A stretch of 27,217 nt of DNA, taken from contig JBIICJ010000019.1 of NCBI GenBank assembly GCA_044238965.1, positions 1 through 27,217 on the forward strand, read 5' to 3'. Under the pieces are notes generated by a model. That model searched no databases. It was given only the letters and a program-made list of their open reading frames with translations, and was not told the origin of the DNA. The DNA comes from Micavibrio_B sp044238965 (GTDB lineage: Bacteria > Pseudomonadota > Alphaproteobacteria > Micavibrionales > Micavibrionaceae). Within the stretch, counting starts at the first letter, position 1; the number at the start of each line of letters is the position of its first letter. The translations under genes were made by a program, and so were the position numbers. Below, piece by piece: positions 16,081 to 24,654 of this stretch.

Positions 16081-16479
16081 ATGCTAAAATCAAAACTAAA
16101 TAAATCATTTGCCGCAGTTGGCGCAGCGTTCACAATGGGAACAATGTTTGCGGGTGACGCATACGCGTCAGCACCATCAGGCGGTTTTAACGATATCGCG
16201 TCAAAAATTGTTGGCGGTATCTCAGGATTACCAGGTCTATTGACAGCTCTTGCCTATATGATGGGCTTGTTGTTCTCAGTGCTCGGTGTCTTGAAAATTA
16301 AAGACCACGTTGAAAACCCAACACAAACCCAATTGAAAGATGGTGCGATCCGTTTGGCAGTTGGTGGCGCGTTGTTCGTGATCCCAGTTGTGACATCTGC
16401 AATGCAGGAATTGGTCAATACTGGTGATTCAGCGATCAATCCAGGTGACGTGAATAAACTTCAATTCCAAGTTAAATAA
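16081..16479 (+). CDS. icmD: Type IVB secretion membrane protein DotP/IcmD
   Basis: A 132-residue DotP/IcmD (TraR-like) protein, the family's usual length. A signal peptide (about residues 1-28, cut near DAYA/SAPS) is followed by a short Gly/Ser region and two membrane helices around LPGLLTALAYMMGLLFSVL and LAVGGALFVIPVVTSAMQE. They are separated by the conserved basic loop KIKDHVENPTQTQLKDG. DotP is a small inner-membrane or periplasmic component, an arrangement reminiscent of pilin-like VirB2 proteins; that parallel is inference. The gene lies 42 bases after icmC and 11 bases before icmJ, with an unusually strong ribosome-binding site. Confidence 0.88.
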   Translation: MLKSKLNKSFAAVGAAFTMGTMFAGDAYASAPSGGFNDIASKIVGGISGLPGLLTALAYMMGLLFSVLGVLKIKDHVENPTQTQLKDGAIRLAVGGALFVIPVVTSAMQELVNTGDSAINPGDVNKLQFQVK

Positions 16480-16490
16480 TCGATTTCTTT

Positions 16491-17222
16491 ATGAAACGAT
16501 TACCTATCACATTGGGGATTGCCCGTCCATTATCGGGCAATCCTCAAACTTTATCAAAGGCGCAGCTTGATTTAACTTTGCCGTCGATTATGACGGCAGA
16601 GTTAAAGAAAACCGTCCATGAGCGCGATGATCACACATGCCAATGTTGTGGATTTCGATCTTTAAAATACCAAGAAATTCATTATCTTGATCAAAACAAA
16701 AATAATCTTCGACTTGATAATCTGCTTACCACCTGTATTTTCTGTCACCAGTGTTTTAATTTAGATGTGGCAACGCAAATGCGGTCAGGTGTTTTAATCT
16801 GGTTACCCGAAGTATCACAAACCACATTAAATTCGATTATGCAGGCACTATATGTGGCGCGTATTTCCCAAGGCCCGATGGCCGAGGCAGCGCGCAAAGC
16901 CTTAGACGCTTTAATGGCGCGCCGCGAAGAAGCACGCCGCCGTATTTTTACCGATGATCCATTTGTATTATCGGCAGTATTAAAAGATTATCTAACATCG
17001 CGTTATTATGCAGATAGATCAACGAAATTGGATGGCATTCGCCTGTTCCCACTTGATCGCCGCATTATCAAAGAAACCGATTTAGAATTTAATCAATTCC
17101 CGCAAATTTTAGCCTATTGGCGATCCAAAGATGGGCCATTTGCAGGCAAAGCCCCGTCACAATGGATTGATCTTTATAAAAAAGCTTTCCGTGGCGTTGA
17201 TGGATTATCCGACGCGGCATAA
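16491..17222 (+). CDS. icmJ: Type IVB coupling-complex protein DotN/IcmJ
   Basis: A 243-residue DotN/IcmJ (TraT-like) protein. It has two cysteine pairs typical of the family's zinc site: C50 and C53 in HTCQCC, and C82 and C85 in TCIFCHQC, with extra cysteines C52 and C88. Between them QEIHYLDQNKNNLRLDNLL reads like the middle of an HNH fold, but the catalytic histidines of nucleases are not evident. The C-terminal half is helical (EAARKALDALMARREEARRR). In Legionella DotN binds the DotL C-terminal tail in the coupling complex with DotM and IcmS/W, in the cytoplasm. None of those partners are in this window. It follows icmD by 11 bases and ends before a strong terminator. Confidence 0.87.
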   Translation: MKRLPITLGIARPLSGNPQTLSKAQLDLTLPSIMTAELKKTVHERDDHTCQCCGFRSLKYQEIHYLDQNKNNLRLDNLLTTCIFCHQCFNLDVATQMRSGVLIWLPEVSQTTLNSIMQALYVARISQGPMAEAARKALDALMARREEARRRIFTDDPFVLSAVLKDYLTSRYYADRSTKLDGIRLFPLDRRIIKETDLEFNQFPQILAYWRSKDGPFAGKAPSQWIDLYKKAFRGVDGLSDAA

Positions 17223-17256
17223 TAACATCAATATCATGCACCCATCATACGGCTTT

Positions 17257-17281
17257 CACCCTTTTCGGAAGGGTGTTTTTT
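17257..17281 (+). terminator. Rho-independent terminator after icmJ
   Basis: CACCCTT and AAGGGTG form a perfect 7-base stem around TTCGG, followed directly by six T. This is a textbook intrinsic terminator. It lies between icmJ and icmB, so icmB must depend on readthrough or its own promoter within the next 50 bases. Confidence 0.85.
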
Positions 17282-17328
17282 CTATATGATTCTCTGAATC
17301 AATAATTTCAAAAGCACGCCACCGATTT

Positions 17329-20313
17329 ATGCAATTTTTAGACAAACTGCTCGCTCCGTTCCAAATGGCCCTCCGTCAATCGGTGGAAACCTTTATTCGC
17401 CTTGAAACAGCCGATGATGAGATCACTATCGCCACACAAGATGGATCATTGGTGACATATTTCCGCATTGATGGATCGCGTCAAATTATTGGTGAAGAAG
17501 AATATCGATTCCTTGTTGATGCGGCGACCGTCAAAATCGGATCAAAATTTGACCGCCAAGGTCATGCATTACAAGTTGTGTTTTTACGTGACCCCGAACG
17601 GTCAGGGCCACAAATTGAAAAATTAATTCATTCCGCCCGTATTACAGCCGAAAATATCGGTTTAGATATGGATGATTTATTGGATGAACGCGTGCGCAAT
17701 TTATCCAACATCTTGACCAAAGAAGAATGTTATTTTGTGGCATGGACACGCCCATCCGCCATGACAAAATCAGAAACCGAGCGCACGATTGTTGAAAAAC
17801 AAGCGCAAATGAAAAAATGGGTGAATGCAGGATATGCACAAAATCCATTTGCAGGGTTAGAACCATTACGCACACGTCACAAAAGTTACGTATCATCATT
17901 AAAATCAGCGCTTGATGAATTGGGCGTGCGCGCCGAAATTTTAGAAGTACATGATGCATTACGTGCCGTGCGTTCAGGTATGTTTCCCAGTAAATCAAAT
18001 GATGATTGGAAGGCATGCTTACCAGGTGATCCTATAGCGCCGCGTGCACCGACCAGTGCAGTTGATTTATCCGATATTATGTGGCCGCCATTGCGCGCGC
18101 AAATTGCCGCCGCCGATGCCCGCACTGTTGATGGATCAATCGTGCAAATTGGTGATATGTTATGGGCGGGTGCAGATATGACATTGGGGCCGATGGAATG
18201 TTTACCATTCCCCATGTTGTTAAACCGTTTATACGATGCGCGCACGCCATATCGCATTTCATTTATGATCGAAGGTGGTGGTGCCGCCGCATCACAATTC
18301 CGCACATTTCTTGCCACCATCATGTCGGTGACAAATGGTTTGAATAAACAAATCAAATATTCGTTAGAAGGTTTGCAAGTGATGGCGCGGTCAGAACCCG
18401 TCGTCAAATTACGTGTATCCTTCGCCACATGGGCACGCAAAGACCAATATGATTTAGTGCGCGACCGTTTATCAACATTGATTCAATCGGTTGAAAGTTG
18501 GGGGTATGCCCAAGTATCCGAAGTATCAGGTGATCCACTTGATTGCGTCATGGCATCCGCCATGGGCATTCACTGTGCAGGTACAGCGCCCGCCGCCATT
18601 GCGCCCATGCGTGAGGTGATGAAATTATTACCATGGCAACGCCCATCATCACCGTTTAATCAAGGATCAATTTTACTGCGATCACCCGATGGAAAGGCGT
18701 GGCCCTATCAAACAGGTACAAATTTAACAACCACATGGTTTGATTTGATTTTTGCACAACCTGGTGCGGGTAAATCTGTTTTGATGAACGCCCTTAACCT
18801 TGGCACCGTATTGTCACCAGGTTTAAGCAAATTACCATTTGTGGCCGTGATCGATATCGGTCCATCATCATCAGGCCTGATTTCATTGATCAAAGAAGCA
18901 TTGCCGCAAAACCGTCAACACGAAGCCGCGTATTATCGTTTACAGATGTCACGCCAATACGCGATCAATCCATTTGATACACAACTTGGATGTCGTTACC
19001 CGTTACTCGATGAACGTAGTTATCTGGTCGAACTGATTACGCTTCTATGTACACCACCAGGTCATGAACGCCCCTATGATGGTATTCAACAATTGGCAGG
19101 TTTGGTTGTTGATGAAATGTTCCGTTGGCGTGATGATAAAATGGCGAATGCCGAACCGCGACCATATTTACCGCGCCTTGATGCTGCGGTTGATGAAGCA
19201 ATTGTCAAACATGGTATTCATTTACCGCCAGATCCCTATTGGTGGGATGTGGTTGATCGGTTATTTGATATCGGTGATTATATCACCGCAAACTTAGCAC
19301 AGCGTCATGCCGTGCCGACTTTAAGTGATGCAATTACCGCCTCGCGTCGTCCGCAAATTCGATCATTATTAGAAGAAACGCAAATTGGCGCCTCATCAGA
19401 AACGATTATCAACGCGTTTGAACGCATGATTACATCAGCGACGCGTGAATATCCAATTTTATCATCGGTGACACAATTTGAAATTACGGATGCGCGTGTA
19501 TGTTCGCTTGATTTGATGGATGTATGCCCACAAGGTGATGATACCGCCGATCGGCAAACCGCCATCATGTATATGCTGGCACGTCATGCATTGGTGCGCA
19601 GTTGGTGGGTAGGACAGGAAACATTGCCGTCCATTCCCGAAAAATATCGCGGATATCATGAAATGCGTTTGCAAGATATTGCGGAAACACCAAAACGTTT
19701 ATGCTATGACGAATTCCATCGCACTAGTAAATCATCATCCGTGCGCGGGCAAATTATTCGCGATGTACGCGAAGGCCGTAAACGCGGCGTGCAAATTGTA
19801 TTGGCATCACAATTGCTCGGTGACTTTGATAAAGACATGGTTGATTTGGCAACGGGCGTATGGGTATTGGGTACAGCCGTATCTGACAAGGCTGTTGATG
19901 AGATTCGTGACCGTTTTGGATTGTCCGATACCGCGCGCAATGTCATTCGGTATCGTTTAACAGGCCCGCGCCCAGGTGGTGCACCCGCGTTGTTTATTTT
20001 AGGCACCAACGAAGGCCGTTATGAACAACATTTGATCAATACATTAGGTCCAATTGAATTATGGGCGTTATCAACATCGGCCGAAGATGTATCTATTCGC
20101 ACGCGTTTATACGGCAAAATTGGCGCGGGGCGCGCGCGACAAATTTTGGCAGCCGTGTTCCCAGGTGGGTCGGCACGCAATGAAATTAAACGTCGCATTT
20201 TGATTGAATCAGAAAAAGGGGAAACACGGGCTGCCGTATCCAGTGCTGTCATTGAAAAAATTGTCGATGAATTGGTTGAAGCATCCTATAAACGTTTTCA
20301 TGATAACGCATGA
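17329..20313 (+). CDS. icmB: Type IVB secretion ATPase DotO/IcmB
   Basis: A 994-residue DotO/IcmB (TraU-like) ATPase, close to the Legionella length of about 1009. The N-terminal 450 residues are the family-specific region. The RecA-like motor domain follows, with Walker A FAQPGAGKSVLMN (GAGKS at 479-483) and a Walker B-like LCYDEFH (Asp-Glu at about 794-795). The later RDVREGRKRGVQIVLASQL segment is the sensor/arginine-rich region typical of VirB4-class ATPases. It sits at the cytoplasmic face and powers assembly or transport together with DotB (not in this window). Its last four bases (ATGA) overlap the start of the next gene, showing coupling. No frameshift or missing motif was seen. Confidence 0.93.
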   Translation: MQFLDKLLAPFQMALRQSVETFIRLETADDEITIATQDGSLVTYFRIDGSRQIIGEEEYRFLVDAATVKIGSKFDRQGHALQVVFLRDPERSGPQIEKLIHSARITAENIGLDMDDLLDERVRNLSNILTKEECYFVAWTRPSAMTKSETERTIVEKQAQMKKWVNAGYAQNPFAGLEPLRTRHKSYVSSLKSALDELGVRAEILEVHDALRAVRSGMFPSKSNDDWKACLPGDPIAPRAPTSAVDLSDIMWPPLRAQIAAADARTVDGSIVQIGDMLWAGADMTLGPMECLPFPMLLNRLYDARTPYRISFMIEGGGAAASQFRTFLATIMSVTNGLNKQIKYSLEGLQVMARSEPVVKLRVSFATWARKDQYDLVRDRLSTLIQSVESWGYAQVSEVSGDPLDCVMASAMGIHCAGTAPAAIAPMREVMKLLPWQRPSSPFNQGSILLRSPDGKAWPYQTGTNLTTTWFDLIFAQPGAGKSVLMNALNLGTVLSPGLSKLPFVAVIDIGPSSSGLISLIKEALPQNRQHEAAYYRLQMSRQYAINPFDTQLGCRYPLLDERSYLVELITLLCTPPGHERPYDGIQQLAGLVVDEMFRWRDDKMANAEPRPYLPRLDAAVDEAIVKHGIHLPPDPYWWDVVDRLFDIGDYITANLAQRHAVPTLSDAITASRRPQIRSLLEETQIGASSETIINAFERMITSATREYPILSSVTQFEITDARVCSLDLMDVCPQGDDTADRQTAIMYMLARHALVRSWWVGQETLPSIPEKYRGYHEMRLQDIAETPKRLCYDEFHRTSKSSSVRGQIIRDVREGRKRGVQIVLASQLLGDFDKDMVDLATGVWVLGTAVSDKAVDEIRDRFGLSDTARNVIRYRLTGPRPGGAPALFILGTNEGRYEQHLINTLGPIELWALSTSAEDVSIRTRLYGKIGAGRARQILAAVFPGGSARNEIKRRILIESEKGETRAAVSSAVIEKIVDELVEASYKRFHDNA

Positions 20314-20867
20314 GTGAAGTTCCAACTGATCTTCCCCCCAAACAATTTCCATCGGCAGAACCTGCGGTGGCGAAACGTAAATTAAAATCGCAAGAGACAA
20401 AAAATTATAACCCCAATTATATTGTACCGAAGAAAAAACCATTCAAAAGATATGTGTTCGGCGGAATTGGTGGTCTTATTTTATTATTAATTGGTCTGTC
20501 ATTTATGCCGCCCTATGGCACCATTCGGTTCGGTTTGTGCAAAACATTTGTGGAATTAAATGATCCATACCCGCAATTTTTGGAATGGGTCACGGCGCAA
20601 GAATCAGGCATGGCTGTGATTATTGATTATAACCGTACCGATGCATTCGGCCAGCGCACGTTAAACCAAATTCGCTGTTTCTTTAAAGAAGACCCTAAAA
20701 CGGGTTTAATGTTAGAGCGCATTAATATCAACGGTGATAATGAATTCCCGCAAGAAGCAAAAGAATATATTGATCGATTTAATATTGGCATTCCATCATT
20801 GATCAAAACACAACCAAGTTTGATCATGCCGCGCGGGCAAACAACCGACGTGAAAAATTTCCGCTAA
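20310..20867 (+). CDS. Single-TM protein following icmB, unknown function
   Basis: A 185-residue protein coupled to icmB by an ATGA overlap. It has a basic cytoplasmic tail (about 48 residues, ending KKKPFKR), one membrane helix (VFGGIGGLILLLIGLSFM, about 50-67), and a small periplasmic domain of about 115 residues with two cysteines (FGLCKTF and IRCFFKED). Topology is therefore N-in/C-out. I do not recognise the family. In IncI plasmids the gene in this place, after traU, is traV, so it may be a positional equivalent, but I cannot show homology. Coupling to the ATPase gene suggests a role beside DotO. It ends four bases before the convergent Nudix-like gene. Confidence 0.75.
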   Translation: MSEVPTDLPPKQFPSAEPAVAKRKLKSQETKNYNPNYIVPKKKPFKRYVFGGIGGLILLLIGLSFMPPYGTIRFGLCKTFVELNDPYPQFLEWVTAQESGMAVIIDYNRTDAFGQRTLNQIRCFFKEDPKTGLMLERININGDNEFPQEAKEYIDRFNIGIPSLIKTQPSLIMPRGQTTDVKNFR

Positions 20868-20871
20868 ATTA

Positions 20872-21850
20872 TTAACCCAAATTTAGAGCCATGCGCGCGA
20901 CACGTAATAGAATTTCATACGGATTCTGCGATCCATTAATGACCGAATTATCGCGTATTAAATGAAACGGAGTCACCATATTTGGTGCCAATTTATGTTT
21001 TTCATCGTGAGGGGATTCCACTTGTTTCGCATTGGCAAAAATATTCGCGAGTGAATTATCATTTCTATTTAAGGTATCTAATTGTATACGTGATGAAGGA
21101 TATAAAATTGCCTTTGCTTCATCACGTACGTTTGACCATAGTTTTATGCCTTCTTCGATGGGCACAAGAACCATTCCATCGCTCTCCCAATTCAAACGAA
21201 CGCGATCTATCAATTCTTTTGATGATAGCGGTGACTGCACTAAATATTGCATGCATATTGATGGATGCACACCTTCAATTTTATAATTACCCTCCAATGT
21301 CAGTTCTGGATAACGCAATAAACGTTTATCAATGCCAGTGGTATCATGTATTTGGATGAGTTGGTCAGCTGTAATTTCAATGTCTAATTCTTCACGTGTT
21401 TTGCGAATGGCAATATCAATCGCAGTATCGCCCGTACCGTCGGGGGCGTGTTTTGCAAATCCGTGAGATGAAATTAAAATTGTACTGGGTGCAACCTGAC
21501 TAGGGGGGGGGGAATTTTGTACGCAATTCCAGCGCCATATAACCATCATTGGTCACAATAAATGTATCTGCCGCCAACAGGTTTAACGTATGTGCGGCCA
21601 CATCATTAGAATATGTATTGGCAGGATCAAGTGGTATCTGCATTGTGGCCAGATGATTAAACGCCTCAACATACATATGATGCAAAACCAAAGGGTTGCC
21701 ATCTACATCACGATATTGGTTGCCATTGGCGTCATATACAGGGGTGGTATGCTGCGGGAAATCAATTTTTAATCCAGCGCCGTATTCATAGCGTAACATC
21801 TGGTCAATTCGGTCGGGGGTTAGTTGGGCAACTTCGTCGGGCTTAAGCAT
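20872..21850 (-). pseudogene. Nudix-like protein gene interrupted by a C10 tract (frameshifted or phase-variable)
   Basis: Two frames on the - strand make one protein. The first runs from ATG 21850 (AGGAG six bases upstream) through 116 residues to FPPP and a TAG at 21500. The second continues as SQVAPSTILISSHGF to 20872. The break is a run of ten C (coding strand, 21512-21503). With nine C the frame reads through as a 325-residue product. The joined sequence has FIVTNDGYMALELR, a segment resembling the strand before a Nudix box, then GTGDTAIDIAIRKTREELDI. That matches the Nudix box at its R, EE and final hydrophobic positions but departs at others (E to D, RE to RK). A function as nucleotide-diphosphate hydrolase is therefore uncertain. 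The remainder is otherwise intact, with no other stops. Confidence 0.7.
21503..21512. repeat. Ten-base G/C homopolymer inside the Nudix-like gene
   Basis: A run of ten G on the + strand (ten C in the coding sense), the longest homopolymer I noticed in the window and the only long G/C one. It sits exactly where the reading frame shifts; loss of one base restores the frame. Confidence 0.95.
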
Positions 21851-21868
21851 TTATCACTCCTGTAAACA

Positions 21869-21882
21869 GTTAAGGCATTAAC
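21869..21882. other. Palindrome overlapping the -10 of the Nudix-like promoter
   Basis: GTTAA and TTAAC form perfect 5-base arms around GGCA. The right arm overlaps the -10 box at 21880-21885, and the repeat covers the expected transcription start. It could be an operator, but the arms are short and AT-rich. Confidence 0.3.
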
Positions 21883-21909
21883 ATATTGCTTTTTCCAGTT
21901 TTTTGTCAA
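21880..21909 (-). promoter_or_regulatory. Candidate sigma-70 promoter of the Nudix-like gene
   Basis: On the - strand a consensus TTGACA (21909-21904) is 18 bases from TATGTT (21885-21880). Transcription would start near 21873, giving a leader of about 20 bases to the ATG at 21850. A consensus -35 suggests the interrupted gene is still transcribed. Confidence 0.55.
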
Positions 21910-21980
21910 ATTTGAAACTTCCCCTTGCGAAATAGCGCGGTCTTTGGGATAGTTGGGGCATTAAAATATAAGGAAAAGCC

Positions 21981-23972
21981 ATGAATTTACCCCAATCTGC
22001 CGCCTCAAATTCTCAAATTACCATAACATTGCCAGATGGGTCGACCCGTACCTATGCGCGCGGCACAACGGGGATGGAGATTGCGGAATCAATCGCCAAA
22101 TCATTGGCCAAGGCGGCGATCGCCATCAAAATTAATGGCGCGTTGTCTGATTTGTCATTGCCGATTACCGATGATTGTTCAATCGCGTTGGTTAAACGCG
22201 AAGATGATGATGCGGTTGGTATGATCCGCCACGATTGCGCGCACGTATTGGCCGAAGCCGTGCAAAATTTATTCCCTGGCACTCAAGTCACCATTGGCCC
22301 CAATATTGAAAACGGATTTTTTTATGATTTTCATCGTGAGACTCCGTTCACTTTAGATGACCTTCCGAAAATCGAAGCTGAGATGCGCAAAATTATTGAA
22401 CGCGGCAATGCATTCACCCGTGAAGTATGGGACAGAAATGATGCGATCAAATTTTTTGAAAATAAAGGCGAGAGTTTCAAGGCCGAATTAATTCGCGATC
22501 TCCCCACCACCGAAGAGATCAAAATTTATAAACAAGGTGATTGGCTCGACCTTTGCCGCGGCCCGCATATGCCAACCGTGAAACATGTTGGTAATGCATT
22601 TAAATTAATGAAAGTTGCGGGTGCGTATTGGCGCGGCGATCACACCAAACCACAATTGACGCGTATTTACGGCACCGCATGGCGCACCGAACAAGATTTA
22701 AAAGATTATTTACATCAATTGGAAGAAGCCGAGAAACGTGATCACCGCAAATTAGGTCGTGAGATGGATTTATTCCATTTGCAGGACGAGGCGCAAGGCT
22801 CTGTTTTTTGGCACCCCAAAGGATATTCGATTTGGCTCGCGCTCGAAGCCTATATCCGCCGTCGTTTAGATCATGACGGATATGTCGAAGTCAAAACACC
22901 GCAATTATTGGATAAAAAATTCTGGGAACAATCAGGCCATTGGGAGAAATATCGCGATGGTATGTTTGTTGTGCCTGATGAAATCCCCAGCACCGAAGAA
23001 GGTAAACCAATTTTAAGCGCCAAAGCATTTGATCATTTATTGGCATTAAAACCAATGAATTGCCCCGCGCACGTACAAATTTTTAAACAAGGCATTAAAT
23101 CATATCGCGACCTGCCATTACGCATTGCTGAATTTGGATGTTGTCATCGTAACGAGGCGCATGGCGCGTTGCACGGCCTCATGCGCGTGCGTCAATTCAC
23201 CCAAGATGATGCGCATATTTTTTGCCGAGAAGATCAAATTTTGTCTGAGTCGATTAAATTTTGCCGTTTGACCCAAGCGATTTATAAAGATTTAGGGTTT
23301 GATAATTACGTTGTGAAATTAGAAACGCGCCCCGAAAAACGCATTGGGTCTGATGAATTATGGGACAAGGCGGAAAAAGGTTTGATGGATGCGTTGCAAG
23401 AGCTCGGCATTCCTTACGAAATTTCACCAGGTGATGGCGCGTTTTATGGCCCGAAAATGGCGTTTATCATTCGTGATGCCATTGGCCGTGAATGGGGTTG
23501 CGGCACATTGCAACTTGATTTCAATTTACCCGTTCGTTTGGGCGCGCAATTCACCGCCGAAGACGGATCGCGCCAACATCCCGTAATGTTACATCGTGCG
23601 GTGTTGGGTTCTATTGAACGTTTCATTGGTATCTTAATTGAAAATTATGCGGGTAAATTGCCTCTGTGGCTCGCCCCCGTACAATGCGTGGTGACAACCA
23701 TCACCAGTGAAGCCGATGATTATGCGCGGTCAATTTACAATGATTTGATCGCACGCGGTATCCGCGCCGACATCGACACGCGCAACGAGAAAATTAATTA
23801 TAAAGTGCGCGAGCATTCACACGCCAAAGTGCCCGTGATGTTTGTGGTGGGCGCGCGTGAACAGGCCGAACAAAATGTTGCGGTACGCACATTAGGTTCT
23901 GATAAAAATGAGGTCATAAGCCTAACCCAAGCGACCGCTGACCTTTTGGCCAATGCCAAAGTGCCGTTTTAA
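21981..23972 (+). CDS. thrS: Threonyl-tRNA synthetase
   Basis: A 663-residue class II synthetase that charges tRNA-Thr with threonine in the cytoplasm. The N-terminal TGS domain spans about 10-75. The editing domain has the HDCAH motif (84-88), GPNIENGFFYDF and DLCRGPH (C192). The catalytic core holds the zinc ligands C361 (MNCPAH), H412 (QDDAHIFC) and H538 (VMLHRAVLGS). Their spacings of 51 and 126 residues equal those of E. coli C334/H385/H511. Class II motif 2 is the HRNEAHGALHGLMRVRQF region and motif 3 is LGSIERFIGILIE. The C-terminal anticodon-binding domain begins near LPLWLAPVQC. AAGGA lies before the ATG at suitable spacing. As in many bacteria it is followed by infC. Confidence 0.97.
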   Translation: MNLPQSAASNSQITITLPDGSTRTYARGTTGMEIAESIAKSLAKAAIAIKINGALSDLSLPITDDCSIALVKREDDDAVGMIRHDCAHVLAEAVQNLFPGTQVTIGPNIENGFFYDFHRETPFTLDDLPKIEAEMRKIIERGNAFTREVWDRNDAIKFFENKGESFKAELIRDLPTTEEIKIYKQGDWLDLCRGPHMPTVKHVGNAFKLMKVAGAYWRGDHTKPQLTRIYGTAWRTEQDLKDYLHQLEEAEKRDHRKLGREMDLFHLQDEAQGSVFWHPKGYSIWLALEAYIRRRLDHDGYVEVKTPQLLDKKFWEQSGHWEKYRDGMFVVPDEIPSTEEGKPILSAKAFDHLLALKPMNCPAHVQIFKQGIKSYRDLPLRIAEFGCCHRNEAHGALHGLMRVRQFTQDDAHIFCREDQILSESIKFCRLTQAIYKDLGFDNYVVKLETRPEKRIGSDELWDKAEKGLMDALQELGIPYEISPGDGAFYGPKMAFIIRDAIGREWGCGTLQLDFNLPVRLGAQFTAEDGSRQHPVMLHRAVLGSIERFIGILIENYAGKLPLWLAPVQCVVTTITSEADDYARSIYNDLIARGIRADIDTRNEKINYKVREHSHAKVPVMFVVGAREQAEQNVAVRTLGSDKNEVISLTQATADLLANAKVPF

Positions 23973-24071
23973 GACGTGTTTCAGGGGGCGTTCATACGAA
24001 AACCCCTCAAAACCCCTTGCGTCACAGGCAAAACCGTTTTATGAATAGCGACAAGAATTCAATTATATCTT

Positions 24072-24086
24072 AGGAGAGAAACCATA
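24072..24086 (+). promoter_or_regulatory. infC ribosome-binding site with AUA start codon
   Basis: AGGAG (24072-24076) is seven bases from ATA (24084-24086), which is in frame with infC. The first in-frame ATG (24096) is 19 bases away, too far. The spacing identifies ATA as the likely start. Confidence 0.7.
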
Positions 24087-24650
24087 CGTAAGCCAATGAA
24101 CGGCGCACCGCCACCACTACGTCGTGAACGTGATGCCAATGAACCACGGGTTGATTCTGATATCAAATCCCTTTCTGTCCGATTAATCAATGAAAATGGA
24201 GATATGTTAGGCGTTGTCACGTTGCGTGAAGCCTTACGCTTGGCTGATGAAGCAGGTTTAAATTTGGTTGAAATTTCACCGAATGCTGAACCACCCGTTT
24301 GTAAAATTCTCGACTACGGTAAATATAAATATGAATTGCAAAAAAAAGCATCCGAAGCGCGTAAAAAACAAAAAAATGTTGAAGTAAAAGAAATTCAAAT
24401 CCGTCCGATGATCGGTGATCATGATTACGGCGTAAAATTAAAAGCCTTGCAACGTTTCCTCGAAGACGGCAACAAGGTCAAAGTTGTATTGAAATTCCGC
24501 GGACGCGAAATGGCGAATACCAAAATCGGTTACGATCTATTGCGTAAAATGATTGAAGATGTTGGTGCCATTGCCAAAATTGATGCCGAACCCAAAATGG
24601 AAGGCCGTCAGGTAATGATGGTATTATCTTCCGCAGTGCCAAAAGCATAA
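24084..24650 (+). CDS. infC: Translation initiation factor IF-3
   Basis: IF-3, about 188 residues if started at ATA 24084, or 184 from ATG 24096. The N-terminal domain has SLSVRLINENGDMLGVVTLR, LVEISPNAEPPVCKILDYGK and the linker YELQKKASEARKKQKNVEVK. The C-terminal domain has EIQIRPMIGDHDYGVKLKAL, VVLKFRGREMANTKIGYDLL and the final EGRQVMMVLS. It binds the 30S subunit, keeps subunits apart and rejects poor start codons. The ATA start would add RKP before the ATG and is supported by Shine-Dalgarno spacing. It would give the same self-limiting control known from the AUU start of E. coli infC. The usual following genes rpmI and rplT are absent here; a transporter follows after four bases. Confidence 0.95.
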   Translation: MRKPMNGAPPPLRRERDANEPRVDSDIKSLSVRLINENGDMLGVVTLREALRLADEAGLNLVEISPNAEPPVCKILDYGKYKYELQKKASEARKKQKNVEVKEIQIRPMIGDHDYGVKLKALQRFLEDGNKVKVVLKFRGREMANTKIGYDLLRKMIEDVGAIAKIDAEPKMEGRQVMMVLSSAVPKA

Positions 24651-24654
24651 TGAC

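Noticed and set aside
17886..18440. - strand open frame of 184 residues opposite icmB
   Set aside because: Complete shadow of the DotO coding region without recognisable motifs.
23973..24071. Possible terminator or attenuator between thrS and infC (GGGGG and CCCC runs)
   Set aside because: Only four to five pairs with a long loop and no T run; not enough to call.
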